A stretch of DNA of 46,690 nucleotides from assembly GCA_016719465.1 (NCBI GenBank), contig JADJYY010000022.1, positions 1 through 46,690 of the forward strand. Reading direction: 5' to 3'. The stretch is from Hydrogenophilales bacterium. Its GTDB lineage: Bacteria > Pseudomonadota > Gammaproteobacteria > Burkholderiales > Thiobacillaceae. The position numbers and the translations under genes are program-made. Positions 1 to 8,778 of this stretch are shown one piece after another (the stretch's first letter is position 1; every line of letters begins with the position of its first letter). The notes beneath the pieces were generated by a model. The model searched no databases and was not told where the DNA came from. It worked only from the letters and a program-made list of their open reading frames with translations.

Positions 1-1665
1 CTTGGGACCGATGAAAGGGTGAGCGACGCTGACGATCTCTTCCCGGATCGGGTCGATGGGCGGAGTTCGTCACACGGGCGAACAACTGCTTCGAAATGAT
101 TGTACAGGGCTTGTTCTTGTCGGACAGGACCGGCGGGGCCCCGTCGTTGCCCATGGAGCCGGTGGGCTCCTCGCCGTTCTTGGCCATGGGATGAGGACGA
201 CCGCGACGTCCTCCTGGGTGTAACCGAAGGCCCTGCTGGAATATCGAGAACAGAAGCTGGCGCGAGTTCGGTCTTGCTCTCGACGGCTGCGGCAATTCCC
301 GCCCGAGTGAACGCGGGATTCGTCGATCCACTGGCGGGTAGGGTTCGGCGGTGGCCGGAATCTGCTTCCAGTTCGGTGTTGTCGATGATGCGGCCCTGTT
401 CGAGGTCGATGAGGAACATCTTGCCGGGCTGCAGGCGCCACTTCTTGACGATCTTTTCTTCCGGGAAGGTGAGCACGCCCATTTCCGAGGCCATCAGCAC
501 GATGTCGTCCTCGGTGACGAAATAACGGGCCGGACGCAGGCCGTTTGCGGTCAGGGTGGCGCCGATCTGGCGGCCGTCGGTGAAGAGCCACGGCGGCGGG
601 ACCGTCCCAGGGTTCCATGATGGGCGCGTGGAATTCGTAGAAGGCGCGCCGATCCTCGTCCATGAGCGGTTGCCGGCCCAGGCTTCCGGGATCAGCATCA
701 TCATGGCGTGGGCCGTAGAATAGCCGCCACTTGAGCGAGGAGTTCGGGGCGTTGTCAGAAGCAGGCCGAGTCGGACTGGCCATCCTCGATGAGGGGCCAC
801 AACGTTCAGGTCCTCGCCCAGCACGGTGGAGGACATGGCCTTCTGGCGCGCCGCCATCCCGGTTGATAACGCCGCGCCGGTGGCGTGATCTCGCCGTTGT
901 GGGCGATCATGCGGTAGGGGTGGGCCAGCGGCCACTCAGGCATGGTGTTGGTGGAGTAGCGCTGGTGCACCAGGGCCAGGGCCGAGGTGAGGCGCTCATC
1001 CTTCAGGTCCAGGTAGTACTCGCCCACCAGGTGCGCCAGCAGCATGCCCTTGTGAGCCAGGGTACGGGGGGGACAGGGAGGGATTGCAAAGTGGTCCACG
1101 TCCGACAGGTTCAGGCGCGCCACTCCCAGTTCGATGCGGCGGCGGATGACGAACAACGCGCCTCGAAGGCGTCCTGGTCGTTGCAGTTGGAGCCCCGGCC
1201 GATGATGAACACCCGGCGCACCACCGGCTCTTCATCGCGGGCGGCTTCCGCCAGTCCGGCGTTGTCGCGGGGCACAACGCGCCAGCCCAGGTTCTGGCCT
1301 TCCGCGTAGATCAGACGCGCCACCACGGATCCGCAGGCCATGCAGAAGTTGGCGGACTGGGGCGGGAACACCATGCCGCAGGCGTATTCGCCCACCACCG
1401 GCGGGCTCAGGCCGATGCGGGCGGCTTCCGAGCGCAGGAACTCGTCGGGCATCTGGATGAGGATGCCGGCGCCGTCCCAGAAGCGGGTCGTAGCCGGTGG
1501 CGTCTCCGGTGGGTCAGGTTGTCCAGGATGCGCAAGCCCTGCCGAACGATGTCGTGCTCTTCTTGTTCTTGATGTGGGCGACGGAATCCGACGCCACAAG
1601 CGTCGATCGAGGGAAGGATCGTACAGACTCCCGCCGGCCGGGCTGGCCTCCCACGGGTGTATCAC
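1..1665 (-). pseudogene. gltB: Glutamate synthase large subunit GltB, N-terminal part, multiply frameshifted, runs off the left edge
   Basis: GltB makes glutamate from glutamine and 2-oxoglutarate. Fragments in all three minus frames match the family in order: SLYDPS at about 1620, DACGVGF (the Cys is the mature N-terminal nucleophile) at about 1595, AHIKNKKS, DGAGILIQMPDEFL, KGMLLAHLVGEYY, ALVHQRYSTNT, WPLAHPYRMIAHNGE, YEFHAPIMEPWDGPAAV and, at the left edge, PPIDPIREEI. Successive fragments need a one- or two-base frame change, in places every 30-60 bases. In DACGVGF one extra C breaks the frame before AHIKNKKS. Codons between breaks are well conserved, which suits sequencing error better than old decay. 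The start cannot be fixed: a GTG at 1665 precedes the first recognisable residues. The amidotransferase domain and the start of the central domain are in view; the rest lies outside. The family is certain; whether the gene is truly broken is not. Confidence 0.85.
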
Positions 1666-1928
1666 AGTGCTTCACGCTCAGCATCCCCAAAAACTGTTCA
1701 GCATCCGGCCGGGCCGAAACCCCTGTCCAATTAAGCCGCGCCAGGGTTTCCGGCGCAGCCAAAAGCCGGTGCGAGCACCGGCTGCTGTCGGTTCGGGGCG
1801 CGGACGTGGATAACCGAACCCCAATAACGGGCTTGGAATTCTAGCGTGTAGGACGGGTATCGCCAACCGCGCTGAAATTCGTACCAAATTGGCGCAAAAA
1901 ACGCTCGCTGGATGAAAAATCAGATCCG

Positions 1929-2650
1929 CTACCGAGGATCGCGCCCTGATGGCGAAAATCGTCCAGGCAATTCCGCGCCAGGGGCGCAGGATGCCGGACG
2001 GGAGGACAGGTCGAACTCCAGCGCCGCGATCGCTTCCAGGCCGGACAACTCGGGGTTTTCCAGAAACAGGTTCAGGAGCCGGGCCGTAACCGGGTTGATC
2101 AGGGTAAAACGCACCCGGTGGCCGGCATCACGAAACGCCAGGATGAAGGTGGGCTGCCCGGTGGCTCGACCGGCTGGTGACGCGTGAGCCGGCCGGCCAA
2201 CGGTAGGCGAGCACCCGCAACAGGGTTCAACAGGGCCGGCCCGCGGCGAGGTCGCCGGCCGGATCGTGGGGTGGCAGGATCGGTCCCGGTCGGAAGTATC
2301 CAGTTCCAGTTCCACCCATTCGTAATGGGCCAGTTCCGCAGGAACGGGGGAATGTCCTCGGCGGGCTGCCAGCCGCCCAGCAGGTATGTCAGAACTCTTC
2401 GGGAACCCGCCGGAAAGGGCGTGTGGCAGGCATGGTCGCGGAAGAAAAGCCCGCGCCAGCCGATCCCAGCGGCGTTTGCCGAGGATCTTGCGGCATACCG
2501 GGAAGCACGCCAGCAGGAAACCTTCCAGATTGTTGTAGAGCAGCGCTGTAAACCTTCATGCGCCTTGCCGGCACGCCCCTTGGGCCGGCCCGCCGACCTC
2601 GGATCGCGGATGTGGGCGGTGGTCTCGCGCTGATATTGCTGGAATTTCAT
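1929..2650 (-). pseudogene. hvfC: HvfC/BufC-type RiPP maturation protein (DUF2063), frameshifted
   Basis: This is the likely partner protein of an MNIO-type peptide maturase, third gene of an hvfA-hvfB-hvfC cluster. The start MKFQQYQRETTAHIRDP at 2650 is typical of DUF2063. Later family blocks lie in shifting frames: VPARRMKVY near 2570, ACFP, FFRDHACHTPF near 2435, PPFLRNWP near 2350 and, near the C-terminus, FRDAGHRVRFTLINPVTARLL. The stop is TAG at 1929-1931. At least three indels are needed to read it as one protein. The upstream hvfB reads straight into this start without a stop because of its own frame errors. In characterised clusters this protein helps the maturase bind its peptide; here that is inferred from family and order only. 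Confidence 0.72.
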
Positions 2651-3511
2651 GTTTCTCAAGCGCCGGCGGCGGGAGGCGTGGGCGGCCTGAAGCCGGGCGA
2701 TGCGCGCCACCTCCGGCAGCAATTCCGCCAGGGGCGGGATGCCTGAAGTCCCGCTCGGGCAGGTAGGATGCGTGCCGAGCAACGAGTAGGCGGTATCCAG
2801 CAATTGCCAGACCGGATCCGATGATTTCGGCGCCATGGGTGTCGATGATGAGATCGGGGTGCTTCCGGTGGGTGGCCGGCCATGTGCGTAGGGACGATGC
2901 GCTATCGGCGGGCATGCGCCTGAGGTAGTCGACCGGATCGAACTTGAAGTTCACGCTGTTGACGTAGAGGTTGTTCACGTCGAGGTGCAGCCAGCAGTCC
3001 GCCTCTTCCAGCACGGCGTTGATGAAGGCGGGCCCGTCCATCTCGTTGATGGGCGCGGCCACGTAATAGCTGGCGTTCTCGATGGCGATCCGCTGTTCCA
3101 GGATGTCCTGCGCCTGGCGGATTCGGCCGGCCACGTACTTCACCGACTCGGTGGCGGGAATGGGCATCAGGTCATACAGGTGACCGTGGTCTGTACGTAG
3201 GACAGATGCTCGGTGGAGAAGGGGCATCCGGTGCCGGCCATGAAGGCCCTGATCTTGCGCAACAGCACTTCGTCGAGGGGCGTCATGCCGCCCAGGGAGA
3301 GGGACAGGCCATGGCAGACGAAGGTGTGGCGTTCAGTGAACTGGCATAGATCACGGGCATGGCGGCCGCCCATGTCGATCCAGTTTTCCGGCGCGAGTTC
3401 GAAGAACTGGATGGCCTGGGGGAGCCCGGATTTCAACGCGGTCAGAAGTTCCGGAATCAGATCGCGCCGAAATCCGAGCCCCGCGCCATGCGGGCGCGGG
3501 ATTTCAGGCAT
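2651..3511 (-). pseudogene. hvfB: HvfB/BufB-type MNIO peptide maturase (DUF692), frameshifted
   Basis: DUF692/MNIO enzymes are multinuclear iron oxygenases that convert cysteines of a precursor peptide into oxazolone/thioamide metal-binding groups. The start at 3511 gives MPEIPRPHGAGLGFRRDL. Motifs carrying candidate iron ligands are visible in order: CHGLSLSLGG, TEHLSY, IENASYY, LDVNNLYVNS and DLIIDTHGAEI. A C-terminal block PLAELLPEVARIARLQAAH runs up to hvfC. Frame changes are needed near 3190 (between EHLSYV and TDHGHLYDL), near 2890 (where the family's conserved AGH sits in another frame) and near 2770. The length, about 285 codons, is normal for the family. It lies 9 bases downstream of hvfA, so the genes are co-transcribed. 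Family assignment is firm; the native peptide is presumably HvfA next door. Confidence 0.82.
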
Positions 3512-3520
3512 GGTTCAGGT

Positions 3521-3924
3521 TTATTTCCCGCCGCACTTGCCTTCCTTGCCCTTCATGCCACCGCACTTGCCCTCCGTGGCCTTGTCGGCGGTGGTCTTCG
3601 CCCTCCTCGGCCTTCCTGGCATCGCCCTGGGCCTTCTTGGCGCCACCGCACTTGCCATCCTTCATGTTCTTGGTGCCGCATTTGCCTTCGCCGCACTTGC
3701 CCTCTTTCATCATCTTCTTGTTGGCGGCTTCGTCATCGGCGCTCTTCATGCCGCCGCACTTTGCCTTCCTGGCCTTATCGGCCCCCGGCCACCATGTAGC
3801 CCTTTTCCATGGACCGGGCGGCAAAGGGGTTCTCCGCCGCGGACACCGGCGCGGCGGTAAAGCGAGACATGGCGAAGGCGGAACCCAGGGCCAGGGTCAG
3901 GGCGGTTTGCTTGTTGATCTTCAT
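3521..3924 (-). pseudogene. hvfA: HvfA-type cysteine-rich RiPP metallophore precursor, frameshifted
   Basis: A small exported precursor peptide. It starts at 3924 after a GAGGAG Shine-Dalgarno and opens with a Sec-type signal (MKINKQTALTLALGSAFA..., cleavage around VSAAENPF). The mature part is low-complexity Lys/Gly with six Cys in KCG motifs, several as EGKCG. That is the pattern MNIO enzymes modify in HvfA/bufferin peptides, which bind copper in the periplasm. Two frame changes are needed: near 3785 (after MVAGG) and near 3600. Reading through both gives a C-terminus of repeated EGKCGG units ending in TAA at 3521-3523. It is the first gene of hvfA-B-C. No DoxX-type hvfD was seen nearby. 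Metal specificity is not readable from the sequence. Confidence 0.78.
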
Positions 3925-4103
3925 GACAGACTCCTCATCGATATCAGACGGACTTCTGGGGGTTGTTGTTTGCCTTGAGCGCGCGAATCCGGTTTTCGTC
4001 ACCGGGATTCGGTAGCGGGCGCAACGGAATTTAGGGGCGCCACCCCTGTCCGCAAGTAAATTTTTGTTTATGAATTAACAAGATACGGAAGTCTCTTGGA
4101 CGG

Positions 4104-4132
4104 CTTGATTGTTGTCGGAGAAGGCCCATATT
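4104..4132 (+). promoter_or_regulatory. Heat-shock sigma-32-type promoter for hsp20
   Basis: CTTGATT at 4104-4110 and GCCCATATT at 4124-4132, 13 bases apart, resemble the sigma-32 consensus (CTTGAAA, 11-16 bases, CCCCATnT). The predicted transcript would start near 4138, about 45 bases before the Hsp20 start. Placement upstream of a small heat-shock gene supports the call. It was found by eye. Confidence 0.6.
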
Positions 4133-4183
4133 GAGGGTGAGAGCGGTTCTCTCGATACAAGTCCCCTGGAAAAGGAGGTCGAT

Positions 4184-4666
4184 ATGACAAACATCGTTAG
4201 ACGCGATCCCTACGCCATCGACAACATGCTTGACGATCTCTTCAAAGGGTTCTTTGTCCGTCCGGTGCGGTATTCCGGAGAAATGCCGGAAGTGCCGATG
4301 ATCAAGATGGACGTGAAGGAAGGCGACCGGGATTTCACCATCCATGCCGAGCTCCCCGGCGTGGAGAAGGAGGACATCCACGTCACAATCGACGGCAACA
4401 CGGTATCCATCAGCGCCGAGGTGAAGAAGGCCAGCGAGGAAAAGGAAGGTGACAAGGTGTTGCGCAGCGAGCGCTACCACGGCAAGGTCTATCGCAGTTT
4501 CAGCCTGGGCCAGGATGTGGACGAGGCCGGCGCCAAAGCCAAATTCGACAAGGGTGTGCTCGAACTGGTGCTGCCCAAGAAAAACCGTGACGGCGGCCAG
4601 GAAGCTGGCCATCGAATAATCCCTTTCAAGCCGGCGGGCGGCTTCGGCCGCCCTTTTTGTTTGTAG
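4184..4666 (+). CDS. Small heat shock protein, Hsp20/alpha-crystallin family (C-terminus frameshifted)
   Basis: An ATP-independent holdase chaperone. The ATG at 4184 follows a near-perfect Shine-Dalgarno, AAAGGAGGT at 4171-4179. An N-terminal arm leads to the alpha-crystallin domain (about residues 45-145), containing FTIHAELPGVEKEDIHV, VSISAEVK and the closing KFDKGVLELVLPKK. As written, translation continues past LPKK into NRDGGQ... and stops at 4666, reading straight through a strong terminator hairpin. Removing one A from the A-run near 4580-4584 restores LPKKTVTAARKLAIE and a TAA at 4617-4619, the normal family ending, 16 bases before the hairpin. The last 28 or so residues as read are therefore spurious. 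Probably monocistronic and heat-induced. Confidence 0.88.
   Translation: MTNIVRRDPYAIDNMLDDLFKGFFVRPVRYSGEMPEVPMIKMDVKEGDRDFTIHAELPGVEKEDIHVTIDGNTVSISAEVKKASEEKEGDKVLRSERYHGKVYRSFSLGQDVDEAGAKAKFDKGVLELVLPKKNRDGGQEAGHRIIPFKPAGGFGRPFCL
4636..4658 (+). terminator. Rho-independent terminator after hsp20
   Basis: A perfect 7-bp stem, GGGCGGC / GCCGCCC, closes a TTCG tetraloop and is followed by TTTTT (4654-4658) and more T-rich sequence. It separates hsp20 from argB. Confidence 0.88.
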
Positions 4667-4699
4667 AATTCGCGGGTTCGATTTCCACGAAAGCCCGCC

Positions 4700-5585
4700 A
4701 TGTCCATCGCCGATCTCACCCCACCGCAAAGCCAAGGTCATCGCCGAAGCCCTGCCCTACATCCAGCGCTTCTGGGACAAGACCGTGGTGATCAAGTACG
4801 GCGGCAACGCCATGACCGACCCGAAACTCCAGGCCGCCTTCGCCCGTGACGTGGTGCTGCTCAAGCTGGTGGGCCTGAACCCGGTGGTGGTGCACGGCGG
4901 TGGTCCCCAGATCGAGGACCTGCTGAAACGGGTCGGCAAGAAAGGGGAATTCGTCCAGGGCATGCGGGTCACCGACGCGGAAACCATGGACGTGGTGGAA
5001 ATGGTGCTGGGTGGCCAGGTCAACAAGGACATCGTCAACCTCATTAACCTGGCCGGCGGCAAGGCGGTGGGGCTGACCGGGGTGGACGGCACCTTCATCC
5101 GCGCCAAGAAGCTGATGATGCCGCACAAGGATAAGCCGGGCGACGTCATCGACATCGGCCAGATGGGCGAGATCACGAAAATCGATCCCAGCCTGATCGC
5201 CTTCCTGGATTCCGGCGACTTCATCCCGGTCATCGCCCCCATCGGCGTGGGTACCCATGGCGAGACCTACAACATCAACGCGGACGTGGTGGCCGGCAAG
5301 CTGGCGGAAGTGCTGAAGGCGGAAAAGCTGGTGCTGCTCACCAACACCCCCGGCGTGCTGGACAAGGACGGCAAGCTGCTCACCGGCCTGACGCCCAGGA
5401 AGATCGACGCCCTGGTGGCGGACGGCACCCTGTCCGGCGGCATGCTGCCCAAGATCGCCTCGGCCCTGGACGCGGCCAGGAGCGGCGTGAAGTCGGTGCA
5501 CATCATCGACGGCCGGGTGGAGCACGCCCTGCTGCTGGAAATCATGACCGACCAGGGCGTGGGCACCCTGATCCAGTCCTCCTGA
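4700..5585 (+). CDS. argB: Acetylglutamate kinase (N-terminal frameshift)
   Basis: Phosphorylates N-acetyl-L-glutamate in arginine synthesis; cytosolic amino-acid-kinase fold. The uninterrupted frame carries VVIKYGGNAMTD (substrate/ATP Lys-Gly-Gly loop), VVVHGGGPQI, TNTPGVLDKDG and SGGMLPKIASALDA, ending at TGA 5583-5585. The only good start, ATG at 4700 (MSIADLT...), is one frame off. Dropping one C from the CCCC run at about 4727-4730 joins it to HRKAKVIAEALPYIQRFWDK, the expected family N-terminus. Without that repair, translation would need the GTG at 4785 and would lose the first helix. A single indel near 4728 is the likely cause. It stands alone between the hsp20 terminator and a convergent gene that ends at the very next base. 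Confidence 0.9.
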
Positions 5586-6638
5586 TCAGTGCTCGGGCGC
5601 GATGGCGTCCAGCCAGGCCTCGATCTGGAGGCCGGCCGCGTCGCCAAGGCGGCCGTGCAGCGCGAGGAAATCCGCCGACACGCCCGACCAGCGTGACAGG
5701 CCATCCCTGACTACGGTTCGCAGCGCGCCGGGATCGCCGGTTTCCACCCATTTCCGATAAGCCGCCGCCAGTTCCGGGAAAAGCTTGCGCCGCATGCCGG
5801 TGAAATTGGCGAAGAAGAAGTGGATGGCGGCCGGATCATCCCGTTCCAGCAAGCCCGGCAGGGTGGACAGGCAATCAGCATAGAGGTCGCGCACCGCCCG
5901 GGCGACGATCTCCGCCCGGGTGCGCATCAGGCTGGCGAGCAGGCTGGACCAGGGTTCGCCCAGAATCTCGCCTACCCGGGCCTCGCCCAGTTCATGCAGG
6001 ATGACCGATTCGGTCTCGGTGCGGGTCATGGCCTCCAGCGCCGCTTCCGGGTCCCGCTCGAAACCGTAGCGGGCCACCGCCCGGCCCATGGCCTCGTTGC
6101 GCCTGTTCCAGCGCCATTCCTCGTACTTTTCCCAGAGCCAGCGTTTCAGGGACTCGGTACGCACGAAGATGGTGTTGTCCAGCATCATGCCCGGCGGCGC
6201 ATCCAGGTCCCGGGCGAACTCGCAACCGGCGACATAGACCTTGAAGCCCTGGCGTTCTTCCTGCCGCTCCAGGTTGCCCAGGAAGAAATGGGGCTTGCAG
6301 GAACGGCCGTAGCCGCCGGAATACACCAGCCCGAGGGGAGCGAGATCCCGGTTGGCGGCGGCCACCTCGAAGGGATCGACGGAGGCATCGGGCAGCGGCA
6401 GGGCTTCGTAGGGGGCGGTTTCCACCGTCTCCCACAAGCGTTCCCGCTCGTTCATCCAGTCGCCCACGGCGCTCTTGGGCATGTCCTGGGTGAGCGGGAT
6501 GTCGTGCTCCCAGCGGTACAGTTCGCGCATCTTCAGCAGGAAGGTGCACAGGGTCAGGTCGCTGGCGAACTGGGCATCGGAAATATGGCAGTTTTTCTGG
6601 ACGGCGCTGACAATCGCGCCCACGTTCAGGTCGTTCAT
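5586..6638 (-). CDS. Conserved protein of unknown function, resembling the Sfum_1244-named family
   Basis: 350 residues if started at ATG 6638 (MNDLNVGAIVSAVQKNCHISDAQFASDLTLC). An in-frame start exists upstream at 6695, but the first 19 residues look non-native. Features: an N-terminal helical block with YRWEHDIP; the central conserved-looking segment LVYSGGYGRSCKPHFFLG; an HELGE sequence at about residue 223 (VILHELGEARVGEILG); and a helical C-terminus rich in Arg/Leu. No signal peptide or membrane segment. The resemblance to proteins labelled Sfum_1244 family is from memory and no function is known to me. It converges on argB with no gap and is divergent from the EVE-domain gene across about 70 bases. 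Confidence 0.7.
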   Translation of the reverse strand: MNDLNVGAIVSAVQKNCHISDAQFASDLTLCTFLLKMRELYRWEHDIPLTQDMPKSAVGDWMNERERLWETVETAPYEALPLPDASVDPFEVAAANRDLAPLGLVYSGGYGRSCKPHFFLGNLERQEERQGFKVYVAGCEFARDLDAPPGMMLDNTIFVRTESLKRWLWEKYEEWRWNRRNEAMGRAVARYGFERDPEAALEAMTRTETESVILHELGEARVGEILGEPWSSLLASLMRTRAEIVARAVRDLYADCLSTLPGLLERDDPAAIHFFFANFTGMRRKLFPELAAAYRKWVETGDPGALRTVVRDGLSRWSGVSADFLALHGRLGDAAGLQIEAWLDAIAPEH

Positions 6639-6709
6639 GGCAAACCCTCTTGAATAACCAACCGATTTAGTCGGATTATGCGCCGACGTTTTCATACAAG
6701 GAACCCGCT

Positions 6710-7165
6710 ATGCGTTACTGGCTCATGAAATCGGAGCCCTCTGAATTCAGCATCGACGATCTGGCACGGGACGGGCATGTGGCCTGGTTCGGGGTGCGCA
6801 ACTACCAGGCGCGCAATTTCATGCGCGACCAGATGAAGGTGGGGGACGGCGTGCTGTTCTACCACTCCACCTGCGCCGAACCCGGCATCGCCGGCCTGGC
6901 GGAGGTGAGCAAGCCGGCCTATCCGGACGAGAGCCAGTTCGAGGCGGACGGCAAATACTTCGACCCCAAGGCCACCCGGGAGAATCCGCGCTGGTTCAAC
7001 GTGGAAGTCGCCTTCAGGAAGAAAACCCGGCTGATGTCCATCGCCGAATTGCGCGGCTATCCGGAGCTGGCCACCCTGCGCATCCTGGCCAAGGGCAACC
7101 GTCTGTCCATCACGCCGGTGGACCCGGACGAATGGAAGTTCATCCTGGCGAAACTGGGCGTCTGA
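6710..7165 (+). CDS. EVE-domain protein
   Basis: 151 residues, the usual length of a stand-alone EVE protein (PUA-like fold, related to human THYN1). It opens with YWLMKSEPSEFSIDDL and has the conserved WFGVRNYQARNFMRDQMKVGDGVLFYHS block at about residues 26-53, the aromatic cage region that recognises modified bases, then PRWFNVEVAF. EVE domains bind modified cytosine or other modified nucleobases; what this one binds is unknown. The following permease gene starts one base after its stop, so the two are translationally close and probably co-transcribed. This pairing does not obviously explain function. Confidence 0.9.
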   Translation: MRYWLMKSEPSEFSIDDLARDGHVAWFGVRNYQARNFMRDQMKVGDGVLFYHSTCAEPGIAGLAEVSKPAYPDESQFEADGKYFDPKATRENPRWFNVEVAFRKKTRLMSIAELRGYPELATLRILAKGNRLSITPVDPDEWKFILAKLGV

Positions 7166-7166
7166 C

Positions 7167-7970
7167 ATGGATGTTTTCCTGTTCGTCTACCTGGCTCTGG
7201 GCCTGGTGGCCGGATTCGTCGCCGGCCTGCTGGGCGTGGGCGGCGGACTCCTCATGGTGCCGGTGCTGACCTGGGCCTACGCCGCCCAGGGCTTTGCGCC
7301 CGCCTTCAATATCCACCTTGCCCTGGGCACCTCCATGGCGGTCATCGTGCTGACTTCCCTGTCCAGCCTGCGCGCCCACCACGGCCACGGCGCCGTGGAC
7401 TGGCCCACGGTGCGGCGCATGGCGCCGGGCATTCTGGCCGGCACTCTGCTGGGCAGCCTGGCCGCCGCCTGGCTGTCCGATGCCGGGCTGAAGATATTCT
7501 TCACGCTGTTCCTGTTCTACGCGGCCACCCAGATGCTGCTGGGCTTCAAACCCAAGCCCAGCCGGCCCATGCCGGGCCTGCCGGGCATGAGCCTGGCGGG
7601 CGGCATCATCGGCCTGGTGTCGAGTTGGGTGGGCATTGGCGGCGGCACCCTGACCGTGCCTTTCCTGATCTGGTGCAACACCGACCTGCGCCGGGCCATC
7701 GGCACCTCGGCCGCCGTGGGCTTTCCCATCGCCGTGGCCGGGACCCTGGGCTATGTCATTTCCGGCCACGCCGTCGACGGGCTGCCCGCCGGCAACCTGG
7801 GCTTCGTCTATCTTCCCGCCCTGGTCGCCATCGCCGCCGGCAGCTGGCTCACCGCTCCCCTGGGTGCCCGCGCCACCCATCGCTGGCCCACCGCCATCAT
7901 CAAGAAGATATTTGCCGGTTTGTTGTATTTGCTCGGTGTACGAATGGCCTATGGCCTTATGCCGGGTTGA
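7167..7970 (+). CDS. TauE/SafE-family sulfite/organosulfur exporter-like membrane protein
   Basis: 267 residues with about eight hydrophobic membrane segments. It has the internally duplicated glycine signature of the family: GLLGVGGGLLMVPVL at about residues 21-35 and SSWVGIGGGTLTVPFL at about 152-167. The family exports or imports small anions such as sulfite, sulfoacetate or taurine-derived compounds; the substrate here is not deducible. The ATG at 7167 lies one base after the EVE gene's stop. Formerly called DUF81. Confidence 0.9.
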   Translation: MDVFLFVYLALGLVAGFVAGLLGVGGGLLMVPVLTWAYAAQGFAPAFNIHLALGTSMAVIVLTSLSSLRAHHGHGAVDWPTVRRMAPGILAGTLLGSLAAAWLSDAGLKIFFTLFLFYAATQMLLGFKPKPSRPMPGLPGMSLAGGIIGLVSSWVGIGGGTLTVPFLIWCNTDLRRAIGTSAAVGFPIAVAGTLGYVISGHAVDGLPAGNLGFVYLPALVAIAAGSWLTAPLGARATHRWPTAIIKKIFAGLLYLLGVRMAYGLMPG

Positions 7971-8010
7971 TCAGACAAAGTCCAAACTTTCGTTCGAAAG
8001 GAGAACCGTC

Positions 8011-8739
8011 ATGCGCACGCTTTCCCTGTTTTTTGCCCTTTTGCTTGCCCTGCCTTCCCTGGCCGCCGATTACGCCCGGGAAAAGAAGTGGGCCGAGGAA
8101 GTCCTCCCCGCCGTGCTGACTGGCGACCCGGTCTGGCTGGAGTTGGGCAACGGGCACAAATTCCTCTCCCTCTACACCGAGGCCGCCAAGCCCAAGGCCG
8201 GTGTCATCATCGTGCACGGCACCGGCGTGCACCCTGATTGGGGGCTGATCGCTCCCCTGCGGCAGCGCTTGCCGGACATGGGCTATGCCACCCTGTCCGT
8301 GCAGATGCCGGTGCTGGGGGCCGAGGCCAAGGCGGAGGAGTACGCGCCCACCTTCGGCGAAGCCGAGGAACGCATCCGGCTGGCCATCGCCTTCATGAAG
8401 TCGAAAGGCTACGAAAAAATCGCCTTGATCAGCCACAGCATGGGCTACAGCATGGCCGCCCGCTTCGCCGAGGCGAACTCGAATGCGGATCTGGCCGCCT
8501 GGGTCGCCATCGGCGCCACGGCCATGATCGACTTCGCCAAGCTCAGGATCCCGATGATGGATCTGATCGGCGAAAACGATTTCCCTCGGGTCCTGGAGGC
8601 CGCGAAGATTCGCGCCAGGACCCTCCCGCCGGGCGGAAAATCCACGCAAGTGGTGGCGCCCAAGGCCGACCATTTCTTCGAAGGAAGGGATGATCAGCTG
8701 GTGGGACTGGTGCGGGAATTTCTGGACAAGAGCCTCTAG
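8011..8739 (+). CDS. Exported alpha/beta hydrolase, DUF3530-like
   Basis: 242 residues from ATG 8011, preceded by AAAGGAGAA at 7997-8005. Signal peptide MRTLSLFFALLLALPSLA with likely cleavage before ADY. The alpha/beta-hydrolase core shows VIIVHGTG (oxyanion region, about residues 65-72), the nucleophile elbow SHSMG (Ser143), a strand-7 acid in GEND (Asp190) and a catalytic His in ADHFFEG (His221). Length and layout fit DUF3530. It should act in the periplasm; the substrate is unknown. It follows the TauE/SafE gene by 40 bases on the same strand and converges on pilU. Confidence 0.82.
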   Translation: MRTLSLFFALLLALPSLAADYAREKKWAEEVLPAVLTGDPVWLELGNGHKFLSLYTEAAKPKAGVIIVHGTGVHPDWGLIAPLRQRLPDMGYATLSVQMPVLGAEAKAEEYAPTFGEAEERIRLAIAFMKSKGYEKIALISHSMGYSMAARFAEANSNADLAAWVAIGATAMIDFAKLRIPMMDLIGENDFPRVLEAAKIRARTLPPGGKSTQVVAPKADHFFEGRDDQLVGLVREFLDKSL

Positions 8740-8747
8740 GCCGCGGG

Positions 8748-8776
8748 TGGCCGGAGGATGCCCCGCCTCCCGGCCA
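8748..8776. terminator. Possible bidirectional hairpin between the hydrolase gene and pilU
   Basis: TGGCCGGAGG and CCTCCCGGCCA can pair with one bulge around a 7- to 8-base loop, between two convergent stops. There is no T run on either side, so termination is only suggested. Confidence 0.35.
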
Positions 8777-8778
8777 GG

